A stretch of DNA of 64,000 nt from assembly GCA_021432635.1 (NCBI GenBank), contig MU270016.1, forward strand, positions 776,324 through 840,323, read 5' to 3'. Shown piece by piece: positions 44,123 through 56,542 of the stretch; position 1 is the first letter of the stretch; each line of letters starts with the position of its first letter. Source of the stretch: Thozetella sp. PMI_491 (Eukaryota > Ascomycota > Sordariomycetes > Chaetosphaeriales > Chaetosphaeriaceae). Both the position numbers and the translations under genes were made by a program. The notes below the pieces were generated by a model, which saw nothing but the letters and a program-made list of their open reading frames with translations, did not search any database and was not told where the DNA came from.

Positions 44123-44555
44123 GGCTGCGAAAATTAGCCGCGCTTGCTCAATTCGTCCTTCGGGCTTCCTTCTTGGGGAATCCAGATCGTCCACTCGGCT
44201 GTAAATGACACCTCCGCGTGCATAGTCACAACTCAGCACATGGTGTGGTCTGGTCGGATAAGCCTATGTATGGCTGTAACTGAGGAAGTGTGGTGTTACA
44301 ACATGGACCTATACGATGCTGCATTCCGGACGCGGGGCGGAAAGGGCTGTCCCGTCGTGCAAGGATTGGCTGAAAGGAAGATAGACTGGGCCGCTGTCGC
44401 CCAAGCGTCAGACCGAGGGGCCACTTGCTGCCAATCTCTGGTGCATGCCGAGTGCCTGGTCGTTGATTCCTTATAAGAATAAGATGGCTAGTTTCAAGAA
44501 TCCTAATCCTCGAGTTCGAGCCATAGGAGCGTTTGCAGCTAACGTTCGCTCGTCC
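44123..44555. other. intergenic, no gene seen
   Basis: About 430 bp between the HET gene and the P450 leader. A 110-codon frame (44144-44476) has no motif and looks random. Confidence 0.5.
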
Positions 44556-44573
44556 ATGAGTGGGCAAACATGA
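44556..44573 (+). promoter_or_regulatory. uORF overlapping the P450 start codon (ATGA)
   Basis: ATG at 44556 opens a five-residue frame whose TGA at 44571-44573 overlaps the P450 ATG at 44570-44572. If the transcript starts upstream, ribosomes must reinitiate at the overlap, which would dampen or condition P450 translation. The transcription start is unknown. Confidence 0.55.
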
Positions 44574-46373
44574 GCCTAACACTCTACTCGCTCTCACTGG
44601 GCAAGCTTGAAGCGAAGCCAGCTTTCTTCGAGATCGCCGCGGCCGTCCTTATAGCCTGGTACCTAGCCACCCAATTTGCAAGCTGGTACAGACTTCGCCA
44701 TGTTCCCGGGCCGCCGGAAGCCTCCGTGTCATTCCTGTGGATGATACGGAACTCGCTCCGGGGGCGCTACGCCGATGAGCTCATAGGGTTGAAAAGATAC
44801 GGATCGGTCGTGAGAATTGCTCCCAAATATGTCATCACCGATGACCCCGACGCTATGCGAAGTTTCTCATCGGCTCGCAGCCTGTATGTTAGGGATGAGT
44901 GGTACTCAGGTACTAGATTTGATCCGGCACGTGACAACCTCTTTAGCATCATGGATACCGCAACACATGACAAGTTAAAGGCCCAACTAGCTGCTGCATA
45001 CAGCGGCCGTGACAAGGTCGATCTGGAAGGGCGTATCAACTCTCAGATTGAGAAGCTCATCAGCCTGATACGTCGTCGTTCTTTCGCAGATGGCAAAACC
45101 CGCCGGCCGATTGACTTTGTCCCACTTCTCCGTTACTACAGCCTGGACGTCATTACCTGTCTTACATACGGGTCTCCTTTCGGTTTCATGGAGTCCGAGA
45201 AGGACTTGTTTGGCTTTACAGAGTCTATTGAAGCATGGATTCCGCTTTTTACGTTGGCTTCTGATATTCCTTGGTTTCGATGGATCTTTATTCATTCACC
45301 GATTGCGCCGTTGCTAGCACCGAGGCCGACAGACAAATCCGGAATGGGTAGGGCTATGCGGTAGGTACTGAGCTTTGCCTCTCGATTCTTGCACAAAGTG
45401 ACTGATTTTGACCCTTGCAGTGCTGGCTGGGACCTTATAACACAGCGCTACAGCTCGAAGAGCACAGATCAAGATGATTTACTGGTATGTCAAGACGCCC
45501 GGAATAGTTCTCGAGACAATTTGATTGAGGAAACGGAGTAGGGTTCGTTCATGAGGCACGGCCTCACCCTTGATGAAGCGCAGGGCGAGTCATTTCTTAC
45601 CTTGCTAGCGGGGAGTGACACATCGGGGACAGCAATGCGCACCGCCATGCGCTATATCGTCTCCAAGCCGGCTGTTTACCGGCGACTCAAGGCTGAGATC
45701 AAAGCAGCTGATGAAGATGGGAGGGCGTCCATCCCGGTCACAGCTGAGGAAGCAAAGGCACTGCCCTACTTACAGGTGAACACCTCATTACCATGCTGTC
45801 AGATACTGTCTGCCATGTGGCCCGGGCCACTAACTCCTCCTTCCAGGCTGTGATTCTCGAAAGCATTCGCATACGTCCACCTGCTATCTACGGACATTTT
45901 AAAACCGTTCCTCCCGGAGGAGATACGGTCAAAGGGGTCTTTCTCCCTGCTGGGACGGCAATAGGACATAACACCGTCGGGGTCATGCGACAAGAAGCAA
46001 TCTTTGGGAAAGACGTAGCAGAATTCCGCCCTGAGAGATTTCTCGACTGCGACGACGTCACGAAGATCGAGCGGGAAAGGACTGTCGATCTCGCCTTCGG
46101 GTCGGGGCGCTGGATGTGCGCGGGCAAGACTATCGCCGTGACCGAGATCAACAAGACCTTGTTCGAGGTGCGTGTAGCAATGGCTGTGTCGCGATACCCC
46201 ATGGAAGCGATTGCTCCTCACGTTGTCTTCTGTGGTCTAATACGAGTTCTGCCCAACAGCTGCTACGGGCCTTTGACTTTAAGCTCGTCACCCCGGATAC
46301 CCCTTGGGAAGAGGAGTCGTACTTGGTCTGGGTCCACAAGAAATTGATGATGACGGTTACCGATACGGAGTAA
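44570..46373 (+). CDS. cytochrome P450 (pisatin-demethylase-like)
   Basis: Five exons, 44570-45360, 45421-45484, 45542-45775, 45847-46167 and 46260-46373, give 507 residues, the usual P450 length. An N-terminal membrane anchor (about 18-36) leads to the PGPP hinge. The I-helix reads LLAGSDTSGTAMR, the ExxR is ESIR, the PERF element is FRPERFLD, and the haem loop is FGSGRWMCAGKTIA with the Cys ligand. VPPGGDTVKGVFLPAGTAIG resembles fungal P450s related to pisatin demethylase. The enzyme needs the ER reductase Cpr. The substrate is unknown. Introns are all short and frame-consistent, and intron 2 ends in GGAGTAG. A tiny uORF overlaps the start. Confidence 0.92.
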
Positions 46374-47326
46374 ACTCCGCATCTAGCAATCGGCCCAAAG
46401 GGGATTACATGTCTCAACCCTGCGGATCATGGTAATGTATTTGGCCTCAAAATTCCTTTTTACTTGGGCACGGAACCGGTGGTGGCGGGCAACGCACTCG
46501 GCACTCGGCGTCCCGCTAGCTGATTTTAGGGTTCTGATCACGGACGGGATCCTCCCGAGCCACCCAAGTCTAAGAGCTAGGACGCCTGCCGGCCGCCGAA
46601 GTGGGGTAAGCAAGTCCGACTGGAGGCCATTTTTAGTAGGTGTGCACGCGAAACCATCGTTTGAGTCACTGCTGTGTCCGAATTCCGAGTACAGGTCATC
46701 GGACGCAACGTCGTTTATCCTCCTAGCGGGCCTAGCCAATTTCCTTTCCGGTAACCTCTTTTCAGACTTAATACAACGCTCCCATTTCTGTATTTGGTAC
46801 ACAACGTTTGGGACCTGGGCAATTCGGCAGGGGCTTGAATACTAGCAATGCAGGTTGCTACCATTTAATCGCAGTCGGGCTCTATCGACCGAGCACCCAC
46901 CCCGCCGGAATAGTGCAAACCCCAATGCACGGTAGATCTGTACGCAGGCTGTCCCAGCCCTATGGGAGGGCCTCTCCACACCTGTGCGGAAATCTGACGC
47001 TATTGCTGCGATGTGTTCATGCGGCATTCGCGATCGACTCCGCACGTAATTTCCGAGCTCCGGCAGCACAGCCATGATGCTGATAAGATGGCGTCGTGAG
47101 ACCTTACTCCGAATCCCAATGGTAGGTATACAGAAGGATCAGATGCGGGGTGTCTGGATTTTCTGCGCAGCACCAAGGCGTAATGGATAGCAAGCTCCTG
47201 ACAGGCCGAGATGCTGCTAGATTGGTATAAAATGCCGTCATGCTGCAGAAGACGAACATAAGCACTCCATGCCATGCACACCGAGCGATCAACCCTGCGA
47301 ATATCATAGACCTCAACTAGTTAAAC
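46374..47326. other. intergenic, no gene seen
   Basis: 953 bp with chance frames on both strands; upstream region of the phosphatase gene. Confidence 0.5.
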
Positions 47327-48688
47327 ATGGCCCAGGCGTCTGGCTATCATGGACTGGAATGGCAGAGGCGCAACAACCCAGTCTTGGATTTGGCGGCTGC
47401 CGTCTCAAAGCTTCGTGAGAATGAGTCGTCCTCCGTCCCACAGGCGGTGGTAGGCAGCGGCGTCCCCGTGACGCGATTCGATATGATCCGGCTCGAAGCC
47501 ACCGACCCTTGCCAGGACAACTTCACTTTCGAGACAGCTGATGTGGGAGGTGGAGCTCTCTGGCAGTTCTGGGGCGTCTTTGATGGCCATGCGTAAGTGA
47601 GCGCCTGCCATTCTTCGCCGAAGTATCTTGCTAACAGAATCAGCGGCTGGCAAACCTCTACAGTGCTGAGACAGTCGCTCGTGTCGTATGTTGTTCGGGA
47701 GCTGAAGGAACTGTCGCCTGGGGTTTCGGACGGCGCACCCGCCTCCGCCGTCGACACAGCAATCAAGAAGGCGTTCATCCGCCTGGATGACGACATTGTC
47801 TCAGGGGGTCTCAAGGCAATCGAGAATACATCTGCGACTCGCGCGGAGATCATCGCCAATGCTACGCCTGCTTTCCACGGATCTATGGCTGTGCTCGCTA
47901 TATATGATCCTGCCTCCTCCACCCTGCGCCTCGCTTCTGTTGGTGACTCGAGCGCCGTCCTTGGACAGCGAAGAGGGGAACTCGAATCATCTGATACCAA
48001 GTGGGATGTGGGCCCCGCGGCTGTTTCTCACAGCTTGTCCACGAACACAGCCGAGAGAGAGCGTCTCATTGCGGAGCATCCGAACGAACCCGGTCTCATT
48101 ACCAATGACCGCGTTCTCAGACTGCCTGTTAGTCGCGCTTTTGGCGACCACCGGTGGAAATGGCCCGCAGAAGCCATCGACATGGGCAGTGCCAAATTCT
48201 ACGGCCCGGAAAAGCTAGACAAGTATGTCAGCCCGCCGTACTTGCACGCCGAACCCGACATCACCACCGTGACTATTCGCCCGGGAGACTTTGCCGTGCT
48301 AGCATCGGATGGACTTTGGGATTCCATGACACATGAGGCAGCGGTCGACTGTCTCGGCCGCTGGGTGGAGGAAACCAACCGGCGCACCGCTGCCGGGGAG
48401 GCACCGCTGGACGGCACCCCGGGCCCGGAGTGCACCGACTCGGTAGCGATCGAGGGACTGGAAGTCTCGAAATCACAAATTGGAGAAGCCTGGGGCTGGG
48501 CGGTGAGGCCTGAGGATGTTGTGATCGAAGATGGCAACGCGGCTACGCACCTCGTGCGAAATGTCCTTGGTGGCAAGAGGCGCGAGCAATTCACCACGAT
48601 TATGTCGGTCCTGCCCCCCACAACGTACGACGCTAGGGACGACGTTACGGTGCAGGTATTATTCTTTGGTGATGTGCTAAAGGCATAA
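47327..48688 (+). CDS. PP2C-type Ser/Thr phosphatase (pyruvate-dehydrogenase-phosphatase-like)
   Basis: Two exons, 47327-47592 and 47644-48688 (51-bp intron with GCTAAC branch site), give 436 residues. Metal-binding motifs are in order: QDNFTF (about residue 64), WGVFDGHAGWQT created by splicing, ASVGDSSAVLG, then SRAFGDHRWKWP, LASDGLWDSMT and the late DDVTVQVLFF. The large insert before DGLWD and the GDHRWKWP stretch resemble mitochondrial PDH phosphatases. I see no clear mitochondrial presequence (the N-terminus MAQASGYHGLEWQRRNNPV has one Arg pair), so the location is open. PP2C enzymes use Mn or Mg and remove phosphate from Ser or Thr. Confidence 0.9.
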
Positions 48689-49587
48689 TGATGTGAGAGG
48701 GGAGTTAGTCTTCCATGACGCGACCTCTTTGGGCTGATGCGTGCTGAGATGCCGGGGTGAAACACGGGTGTTCTCCTTGCGCCTTTGGGAATTGTTTCTG
48801 TCTTTGCTTCCTTTCTACTGTCCCTCTCTTTGAAAACACAATATTCTACAATAGCCAAGGCACAATGCTACGTATAGCACTCTCTGGCAAATGGCTTCGC
48901 CTTCTTACCCGAATAGTGATCGTGATGAAGCTCATCTAGAGTCCACCACAGGCATGTGATTTATTACATTGGCCTAGTTAGGAAAGCAGCTCGCGAGACA
49001 TCTACAATTCAAAACGGAGCCAGACTCCGAGCGGCAGGTTTCATCGGCTCCAGATGCCCTTTCCTAATGGATCTAAGCTTACCTAGATTCTCATCAATAG
49101 ATTCCAGCCGGGTTGTGAGATGTCGACAATGCGTGGGGCGGCCAATCAGGGGTTTTGCCTAGGGTGATGCCATTCAGCCGCGAACGATCGCACCCCAACA
49201 GGTGAATAGCGGGATGGCCCAGGTTCCGGAGCGGTGGATCGCTGGGTACTAAGGTATATATATATCTGCCGACCTCGATTGCCGGGTGCCGGGTGAGATC
49301 TGCAGAGTCCCGGGTGGACCGCGTCCACCAGGGCCCCGGTGGTAGCGAGCTCCTCGATGGGCATCCCAACCACGTGTAGGCTTCATAGTACGGAGGTTGC
49401 CCATTATTTTTCAAAGATACTTGATCCGTCTTTCGCTCCGCTTGGATTGGCCGGATATTCGGAGCGGTGGTCCTCGGGCGCGTGGCCCAAACTCGAGATA
49501 AATAACCCCATGGTGCTGCTTGTCAAGCTTGTCAAGCCTGGGTAGTCACTTCTTGCACATTCTTTGCCAAGGTCTCTTCTTATAACC
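48689..49587. promoter_or_regulatory. intergenic with TATA microsatellite
   Basis: 899 bp without a supported gene. A TATATATAT run near 49252-49264 lies about 330 bp before the hydrolase start at 49588; it may be a promoter element or a simple repeat. Confidence 0.4.
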
Positions 49588-50894
49588 ATGTTTTCCCAAT
49601 TTTATGTTGGCTCGTTGGTGGCCCTTGCGGCTTGCATGTAAGTCTAGCAGCCCTTAGCTTGAATAGTGATCCGCAATGGGGATTCGCATTGACCCTTCCC
49701 AGCCTTCGGGCGAATGCCTCATCGCCATCTGCTATCGCCTCTCGGCAGCAGGGCACCTTCGTTCCTAAAGCAGGTTACTACCCGGCGACAGGAGATGATA
49801 CCATCGCAGGGGGTATCTTCTGCATCTCCCTGACAGATCTCGGCACGTACCTCCAGAAGACTGGGAACAACCCTGGTGCGACTGGCACAGAGTCCCCCAG
49901 GGGCGGGCAGGCAACTTCGGGCTCCGGGCCATACCCGGCCCAGATGCTAACGGACACTACATTGCCGTCGCACACAATCTACGCGCCAAAGTCACCACCC
50001 AACATCACCATGCCCTTCATCGCCTTTGCCAACGGCGGTTGCTCGACAGACGGCTCCACCTACAAGAACTTCTTGGTTGAGATCGCCAGCCACGGATATG
50101 TAATCGCCGTGGACGGCCCTCCTGGTGGCTCTGGTAGTGGGCAGAGCAAGACAACCGACATGCGGGCGTCCATCGACTGGGCCGAGAAGGGAGGCGCGAA
50201 GAAGTACGGTGATATCGACCTTAGCCGCATTGCGACGGCGGGCCACAGCTGCGGCGGGCTCGAGGCCATGTCGGTGGCGTACCACGACACCCGAGTGAAG
50301 CGGATCCTTATGTTTGACATTGCCATCTTCCAAGATGAGAGGCGCTATCTTCTCCATGAGATCAACGTACCGGTGGCCTGGTTCGTAGGTGGGCCAAAGG
50401 ACATGGGGTATCCTAATGTAAGGCCGCCCCCTTGTTCACCACCGTCTCCACTGTCCGGCGATGGCGAGGTATACTCACTAACCTTGTCTAGGCCCAGAAA
50501 GACTACGGCCTTCTTAATGCGGGGCTACCAGCCTTCAAGGCCAGTTTAGACACGGGGCACGGAGGCACCTATTCGGCAACCAACGGCGGCAAGTTCGGAA
50601 AGGCCGCAGTTGCATACCTCGAGTGGCAGTTCAGAAACGACACAGCTGCCCGTGCCACCTGTCTCGATCCGCACTCGCCTGGGAGTTTAGTGTCGGACAA
50701 CTGGTACGTTCTCCATGCTCCTCTCTTCTCTATCTCCCAGCCCAGAAGAGCTGTTTGGCCCGAACAGGATGGGTCTGAGCCAACAACATCCAAAATATCT
50801 TAGGAGGCAGGCTGCACACCATGTGTGAGAAGACCAGACTGACCATAATTCCTCTAGGACCGTGGATTTTAAGAATTGGAATGTGACGGTGTGA
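49588..50894 (+). CDS. secreted alpha/beta hydrolase, PAF-acetylhydrolase/chlorophyllase-like
   Basis: Four exons, 49588-49637, 49703-50417, 50492-50703 and 50858-50894, give 337 residues. The first exon is only the signal peptide (MFSQFYVGSLVALAAC) and the last adds WTVDFKNWNVTV. The nucleophile elbow ATAGHSCGGLEAMS and the oxyanion stretch MPFIAFANGGCST are clear, as is the late His (DTGHGGTY). The DGPPGGSGSGQ turn after strand 4 and the short lid suit the dienelactone/PAF-AH-like fungal hydrolases. It is likely an extracellular esterase or lipase-type enzyme. The last intron (154 bp) is longer than the others, so the tiny fourth exon is the least certain part. Confidence 0.83.
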
Positions 50895-51996
50895 AGACCG
50901 GTGTGTCAGTCGCGCTGGCACCGAACGGGTAGCAACAGAGTGGCCCCTTGCTAGGCAGATAAGTAGCTTGTGCAAGTCGTACATATGTAACCATTTTATT
51001 GGATTGATCTAGTCGGGTTGTGAAAATGTGCAATGTGTGGTTTAGGTAGCACTCGTGTTCGTTGCGGTGCTTCTTGGTAGGAAATCTCGCCAAAATAGGC
51101 CCATCCGGTTGAGTCCAGATTGTGTATAGTGCAGGCTCGCTAGGTGGCCTGTGCGGAGTTGCCTGTGTCCAAACAAGCCAAGGTAACCGTATCTGGCAAC
51201 CACACCACATAGGATTAACTACCAGATTCCGTTAGACGCAGGCAACTCCACAGAGAGGATCTAGCAGGCTCGCACGTCGGGGCCCCGACTGCTGTCCTGA
51301 AGTGCACTATACGGGCGCTAAGCTGCTTGGCTATCACCACCGGGGTCTTGGCTGGGCCAAACACGACCTATGTACCACGAAGAAACAGGCTGTAGAGCTG
51401 GTCGTAGCTGATCGGCGTACGGGGTTTTGGGTCGTGGTTCGGTAGAGCGTTTTGTAGCCGGATAATAATAGTTCACTACATCGTCCAACGACCTGATCGG
51501 TCCTCAGCGAGCCCATGACGCACAAACTGATCGAAAACTTGCAGACCAGGCACAGGCCGGCTACGCTCCCGAATCACCAAGCTGTGGGGCGCGTCTACGG
51601 CACAGTCGGTAGGTAGCATTGGCCAAGAAGAGGGAGAGACGGCGACGGGTTCCTCCTAATTTCGGTGCTAAGCTGTGGTTGGCGCTCAATTAGGCTCCCC
51701 CTGCTGCGCCTCAACCCTGGGACACGAGAAGCTGCCAAGACTCCGTTGGGCTGGGGCTCCTCGAAATTAGGCCCCTCAGTAGATCGCGATTAGGTAACCC
51801 GCGAAACGCCGGACCTCACCACCCGTTAAAACTGTTGCGACGGCCGCAGACAGATTTGCCAAATCTTCAACCACCGCCTACGTGATCCGCCACAGGCTGC
51901 CATTCGTTTGACATCACATTCGTTTCTGCAATAATTATTTAATATTTTTCTTGTTTTCTCTTTTTTGCCTCTTTTCCAGCGCCCCGCCTCACCACG
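50895..51996. other. intergenic, no gene seen
   Basis: 1.1 kb of short frames only. The 5' flank of the GH76 gene is rich in T and C just before its start (CTTTTCCAGCG), as usual in fungal leaders. Confidence 0.5.
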
Positions 51997-53410
51997 ATGC
52001 TTTCTCGAGCCACACGTGTCGCGCTTTGCCTGTCCCTGGCCGCTCTCCCAGTGCATGGGCTATCGCTCGATGTCGACAGCACAGGTAAGCTTTGAGTTGA
52101 CAGCTTACCCAACCTGCCATCCTCTCCCTGCGTGCAATATTTGACGCGCTGTAGACTCGATCAAGAGCGCCGCAAAGACAGTCGCCCAAGCTCTCGTCGG
52201 ACTCTATGATGGCAACGAGCCGGGCAACCCGATCGGAGTGTATGGCGCGCCGTACTACTGGTGGTCGTCCGGCGCAGTATGGGAGTCTCTAGTGGACTAT
52301 TGGTCCCTGACAGGCGATGAGACACACAACGACCTGGTCCACCAGGCCCTCGTGGCCCAGTTGGGGCAGAACTACGACTTCCTTAGCCCAAACTGGACGA
52401 GCACAATGGGGAACGACGACCAAAACGTATGGGCCTTCGCTGCACTTACCGCTGCTGAGCGCAACTTTACCGCCCCTCCGTCCGGTGCCCCGTCTTGGGC
52501 CGAGATTGCCGCCAATGTCTTTGGAACGCAGGTTCCTCGCTGGGATAACGAAACCTGCGGGGGTGGTCTGCGATGGCAGATCCTACTCTACAACGTGGGC
52601 TATGACTACAAGAACGTGGCCGCCAACGGCTATTTCTTCCAGGTGGCCGCCCGTCTCGCACATCTCACGGGGAACCAGACTTACAGCGACTGGGCAAAGA
52701 CGTCGTTTGACTGGATGACCAAGGTCGGCTTTGTTACGAGCGACTATAAGGTATACGACGGGGCCCATGTCAGCAACGACTGCACCGACATCGACAAGCT
52801 CCAGTTCGGCTTGAATGCCGGTACCGTGCTGCACGGCGCCGCCGTCATGTACAACCTGACTGGGGGAGATTCGAAGTGGGCGGATGCCGTCAAGGGGCTG
52901 GTCAACGAAACGACAAGCTTCTTCTTCGAGGACGGCGTCCTGAAGGAGGTTGCATGCGAAGACTACAACACCTGCAACACTGACCTGCGCTTCTCCAAGG
53001 GCATGCTCGCACGGGATCTGGCCCGGACGGCCCGACTGGCGCCCTTCACAGCTGCTACTATTTCCCCGCTGCTGAAGAGCTCAGCCAAGTCGGCGGCATC
53101 AACTGCGTGCGACGGCAGTGACGGATCGTGCGGCTTCACCTGGGCAGGTGATACGAAGAACAGCACCAAGGACCTCGGCTCCCAATACTCTGGCCTGGAG
53201 ATCATCCAGGCGGGCCTCAGCCCTCTTTACAGTACCCCGGCCAACAGCAGCTCGGCCGGCGGCAGCACCTCGCAGGGGGGCAGCAGCTCACAAGGCGGCA
53301 ATACCACCACCGGCGGCACGGGTAAGAATGCTGGTGCTTCTTTGAAGGTTGGCATTCACACCGCGTTGGGCGCTGCTGCTCTGCTCGTTGCTCACATGCT
53401 CTTTCTGTGA
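51997..53410 (+). CDS. GPI-anchored GH76 protein, Dfg5/Dcw1 type
   Basis: Two exons, 51997-52084 and 52155-53410 (70-bp intron), give 447 residues, the usual length. A signal peptide (MLSRATRVALCLSLAALPVHG) precedes the alpha/alpha barrel. Markers are GAPYYWWSSGAVWESLVDYW, the catalytic Asp pair in MGNDDQNVWAFAAL, NETCGGGLRWQI, NGYFFQVAARLAHLTGN and FSKGMLARDLA. A Ser/Gly stalk (about 390-420) ends in a hydrophobic anchor (LGAAALLVAHMLFL). Family members process the mannan core of GPI anchors and attach proteins to the cell wall at the outer membrane face. The protein is intact, with several N-glycosylation sites. Confidence 0.93.
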
Positions 53411-53902
53411 ATGTTTTGAGCTATAAATGTAAAGACGTAGCAAACAAGGATAAATAAACAAATAAATTGTGGACACTGAACCTAAATTTCGTTTTGGTGT
53501 TGTGTATGGGAAGCTGGCTGTAAGTTGTTCCTCCAGCCAACCACCGTCCGAACGCTCTACATACACTGGCAAACACTAGGCTATATCACTAAGCCTCCTG
53601 GTATCTGTCTTTCTGCTGTAGCCATCGCTAGCTAGCCTGCGCGAAGTTATGAGCACAAGGTAAATGCGGTTCGACGTTGGGGCAGTCGATCCATCCTGAT
53701 GCTTTCTCTGTCCTTTCCGTAAAGTGCTAGGATCCCACAATACACACGTGAAAGCGTTGCCAAGACAACGAGGGTATAACAAGTCCGTCACATTAGACAT
53801 AACCCGTAACTTTGGCAAAGCGTATATCAATACTCAGCAGTGTGCGTTTCACGGCCGGTAAAATCACTTGCACCTCCTCTTGAGCATCTATCCGTGTGTA
53901 TA
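53411..53902. other. intergenic between convergent 3' ends
   Basis: 492 bp between the end of the GH76 gene and the end of the receptor gene; it includes both 3' untranslated regions. An AATAAA-like tract lies at about 53450-53465. Confidence 0.45.
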
Positions 53903-55152
53903 TCACGCCGCTCGGGGCCTTGTAAGTCTTTTTCGCGCTTTGAGACCGATAGTAATGTAGACCACGCCATTCCAGAAGCCACGCAGCGAACCAGTGGCGC
54001 CAACCGCGATCAGGAGCGGGTAGGAGAGGTAGGTAGGGTCGATCAGAGAGGCAACACGGTTCGTTGTCGGGGCCATCCAAATGGCCAAAAGAACGACAAA
54101 AAATAGGAGCGGCATTACCACATACTGACGGAATGACAAGGATGATCGATGGTGGCTTGGCCGATCCCAGTCGGGATTCTTAGGCGTATATTAGCATGCC
54201 AGTCCGTGCCCCAGAGCCTGGAGGAACACATACCGAATCGTTTCTATCATGCAACTTAAAACCACGGTGTACCGGTGAGGGCACAGAAACTTCAGCGGGG
54301 CTGGCAGGCGTAGTATTGGTAGATAAGGTGGTGTCGGGCGGGATGGAATCGCTACCCAAGGCGTCAAAGTCCCGCCTACGCTTAAAGATCTCGACGCCTA
54401 CGAGGCAATAAAGCACCATGGTAATGAGAATAAAGGTCCTATGATTAGACAGACATAATGAGCACTGCGTTGCGGTACCAGCTGCCGGTAAGGGAACATA
54501 CCAAATAGGCACGTAGTAGAATATGATACGAAACAGGACCCAGTTAGGGGACATAGCGCACCACAACTGCCAACCATATTAGGTCACGCTGTCGATCATA
54601 CTAAACTAGGGTAGCGGAGGAGGGGACTACCTACCGTGACACTTCCGTACATGGGGCCTTTGTCCGGCGTGCGGATGAAGAGGAAGACCAGGGCCGGGAT
54701 GAAGGTGACTGAAGTGATGACAGTGATATACTTGAGCTCGAGTTTGCGCAGCGCCTCGGCGTCGTATTGGCGGAACACGATGAGGAAGACATCGATGGCC
54801 ATGGCTAATGTCCACAGCACATCGGCAACGGGGAACCTGAAGAGACAACGTCTATTAGAAGGGTTCCGGTGCCTGATTCCAGCGGTTGAGCGTACATCTG
54901 CATCAGGAAACCCTGGAACTGGCACAAGGCCGAGTAATTTCCCGACTTCGGCCCACTGACCGAGATCACGGTGGCAACGACATCGAGCAGGTTGTAAAAG
55001 GCGTTGATAAAGATGAGCCGGTGGATCGGGTTGCGGAAGTTGGACGAGAACGAAAAGGTAGTTATGATGGTCACAATGCCGACAATCGAGAGAGCGGAGG
55101 CGCAGCGCCCGGCGATCTCAATATTGCGAAGCTCCCCATCCGTGAGCGGCAT
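53903..55152 (-). CDS. cAMP-receptor-like seven-helix G-protein-coupled receptor
   Basis: Five exons on the minus strand, 55152-54896, 54836-54635, 54566-54502, 54438-54234 and 54178-53903, give 334 residues. Introns are 55-68 bp, all GT..AG. Seven hydrophobic helices are readable: IVGIVTIITTFSF, LIFINAFYNLLDVVATVISV, a third around VADVLWTLAMAIDVFLIVF, then ITVITSVTFIPALVFLF, a fifth around WVLFRIIFYYV, ILITMVLYCLVGVEIF, and late LLFFVVLLAIWMAP. GNYSALCQFQGFLMQMF, with a conserved Cys before helix 3, is typical of fungal Crl/Dicty_CAR-type receptors. Long loop 3 is Ser/Thr-rich. It should signal through a heterotrimeric G protein; the ligand is unknown. Confidence 0.87.
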
Positions 55153-56542
55153 GGTGGAGTGATCACTGTCTTGCCGGGGCGCGCATCGAGACACTGTCGT
55201 GCCGAGAATGCCCAGGCGCTGGAAGCTTGTCGCTGCGCGGAAGCGGGCCCAAGCGAGGTAGATGCGAATGGAACGCCCGCCATGACTTTCAGCAGCGCGG
55301 ATTGCTAGAAATAACAGCGGGCAGCTGCCATTAAAACCAGGATCGCACCTCTTCAGTGGCTGATGACGTGCTCCCAAAGCCTTACGTGATGTCCCACGAC
55401 AGGTTGCTGGCCGCCGGGTGCGCTGAGGGCCAGACCGATTTCGCGACGTGGGGGTTGGGTTAATGCCCCTTGGCAGGGGGAACGTGGATGGTGGGAGACA
55501 ATGCGCTATCGGCCCAATATGCAGCACGTTGCGCCCTGAAGAGCTCTTGGCTCGGGTCGCATCTCCCCATGAGCCAAAGACGCCATACGGCAGCGACGCC
55601 GCCCATAGGCTGGACGGTCCCAGGAAAAAGTATTGCTTAAAGTTGCATCGATCCCCCGTGGTCCGTAGCTGCAAGTGCCCCGGTCTCAGCACCAGAGCTG
55701 ACCTCGGATTGCGGGTCTGCGGCCAGGGGTATGCATTTTCGCAAGTCCATCGAGGTGCTAATTGATGTTCCTTTTTAGTTGCGTATTGGCCTGTCGTGCT
55801 ACACGCCATCTGTCTCGTGCGGCTGTGATTCGTCGCATCCGCCATGGGTGTCCAGCTCGCCGGCGATAGAAATGGCCGATGGACCATCAGCTGATAAACC
55901 TTGGACAAGATGGGGAGTTTGGCCCTTCCCGCACCTATGAAGCTTCACGGGCTGCACGCCGCGTGGGATGGCGCTAAGGCGTCCGCTGCGAGCGTTGTGG
56001 GCGAAGTCTCGGGTAGATTTCCGCCTCGGACTACGCTACTGCCGTAGCGGTTTCGGGCGTCTCAGGGGGGCTATACGGTTCTCCTCGGACGAGTAATTCG
56101 AGGCAGAGCAGAATGGAGGTGTGCGCATGGAGTGCACAGCTCGGCACAGGTACCAAGGACTCGGCAACGAAACCGTGTAGAGTGTCCTAGATGCTGTAGC
56201 AGGACAAGTCTAAGCAGGCAAAAGATGGCGAAAGCAGGAAAGAAGAGGATTTGGTCAATAGAATAGGCGAGACTGGCTTCTGCCCCTCTATAGTCACAAC
56301 CAATAATTGCAGGAAGCAGGAAAAAAAGTCATGATAGCAGGAGAACACAGAAAAACGAATGAAGGATGGGCCCATGGGCTGAGCAGAAAGATTTCTGAAG
56401 CTGAGGGCCAACTAGGAGCTTTTCGACAACAGAGTCTCAAGTTATATCTTGTATGAGTATGAAAATAGGAATTTATGGATAAAAGCCTAAGAAATTCAAG
56501 CCAAGGTTTCTATCTAGGTGATATGTTCAAGCCAACGGGTAT
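55153..56542. other. intergenic, no gene seen
   Basis: 1.4 kb. The long frame reaching from 54805 up to 55908 is the receptor's first exon plus chance upstream reading; nothing before the ATG at 55152 resembles coding sequence. The 3' end of the transcription factor gene also lies here. Confidence 0.5.

Noticed and set aside
54805-55908. 367-codon frame extending upstream of the receptor gene
   Set aside because: Only the part after the ATG at 55152 reads as receptor; the upstream part is Pro/Arg/Trp-rich chance sequence.
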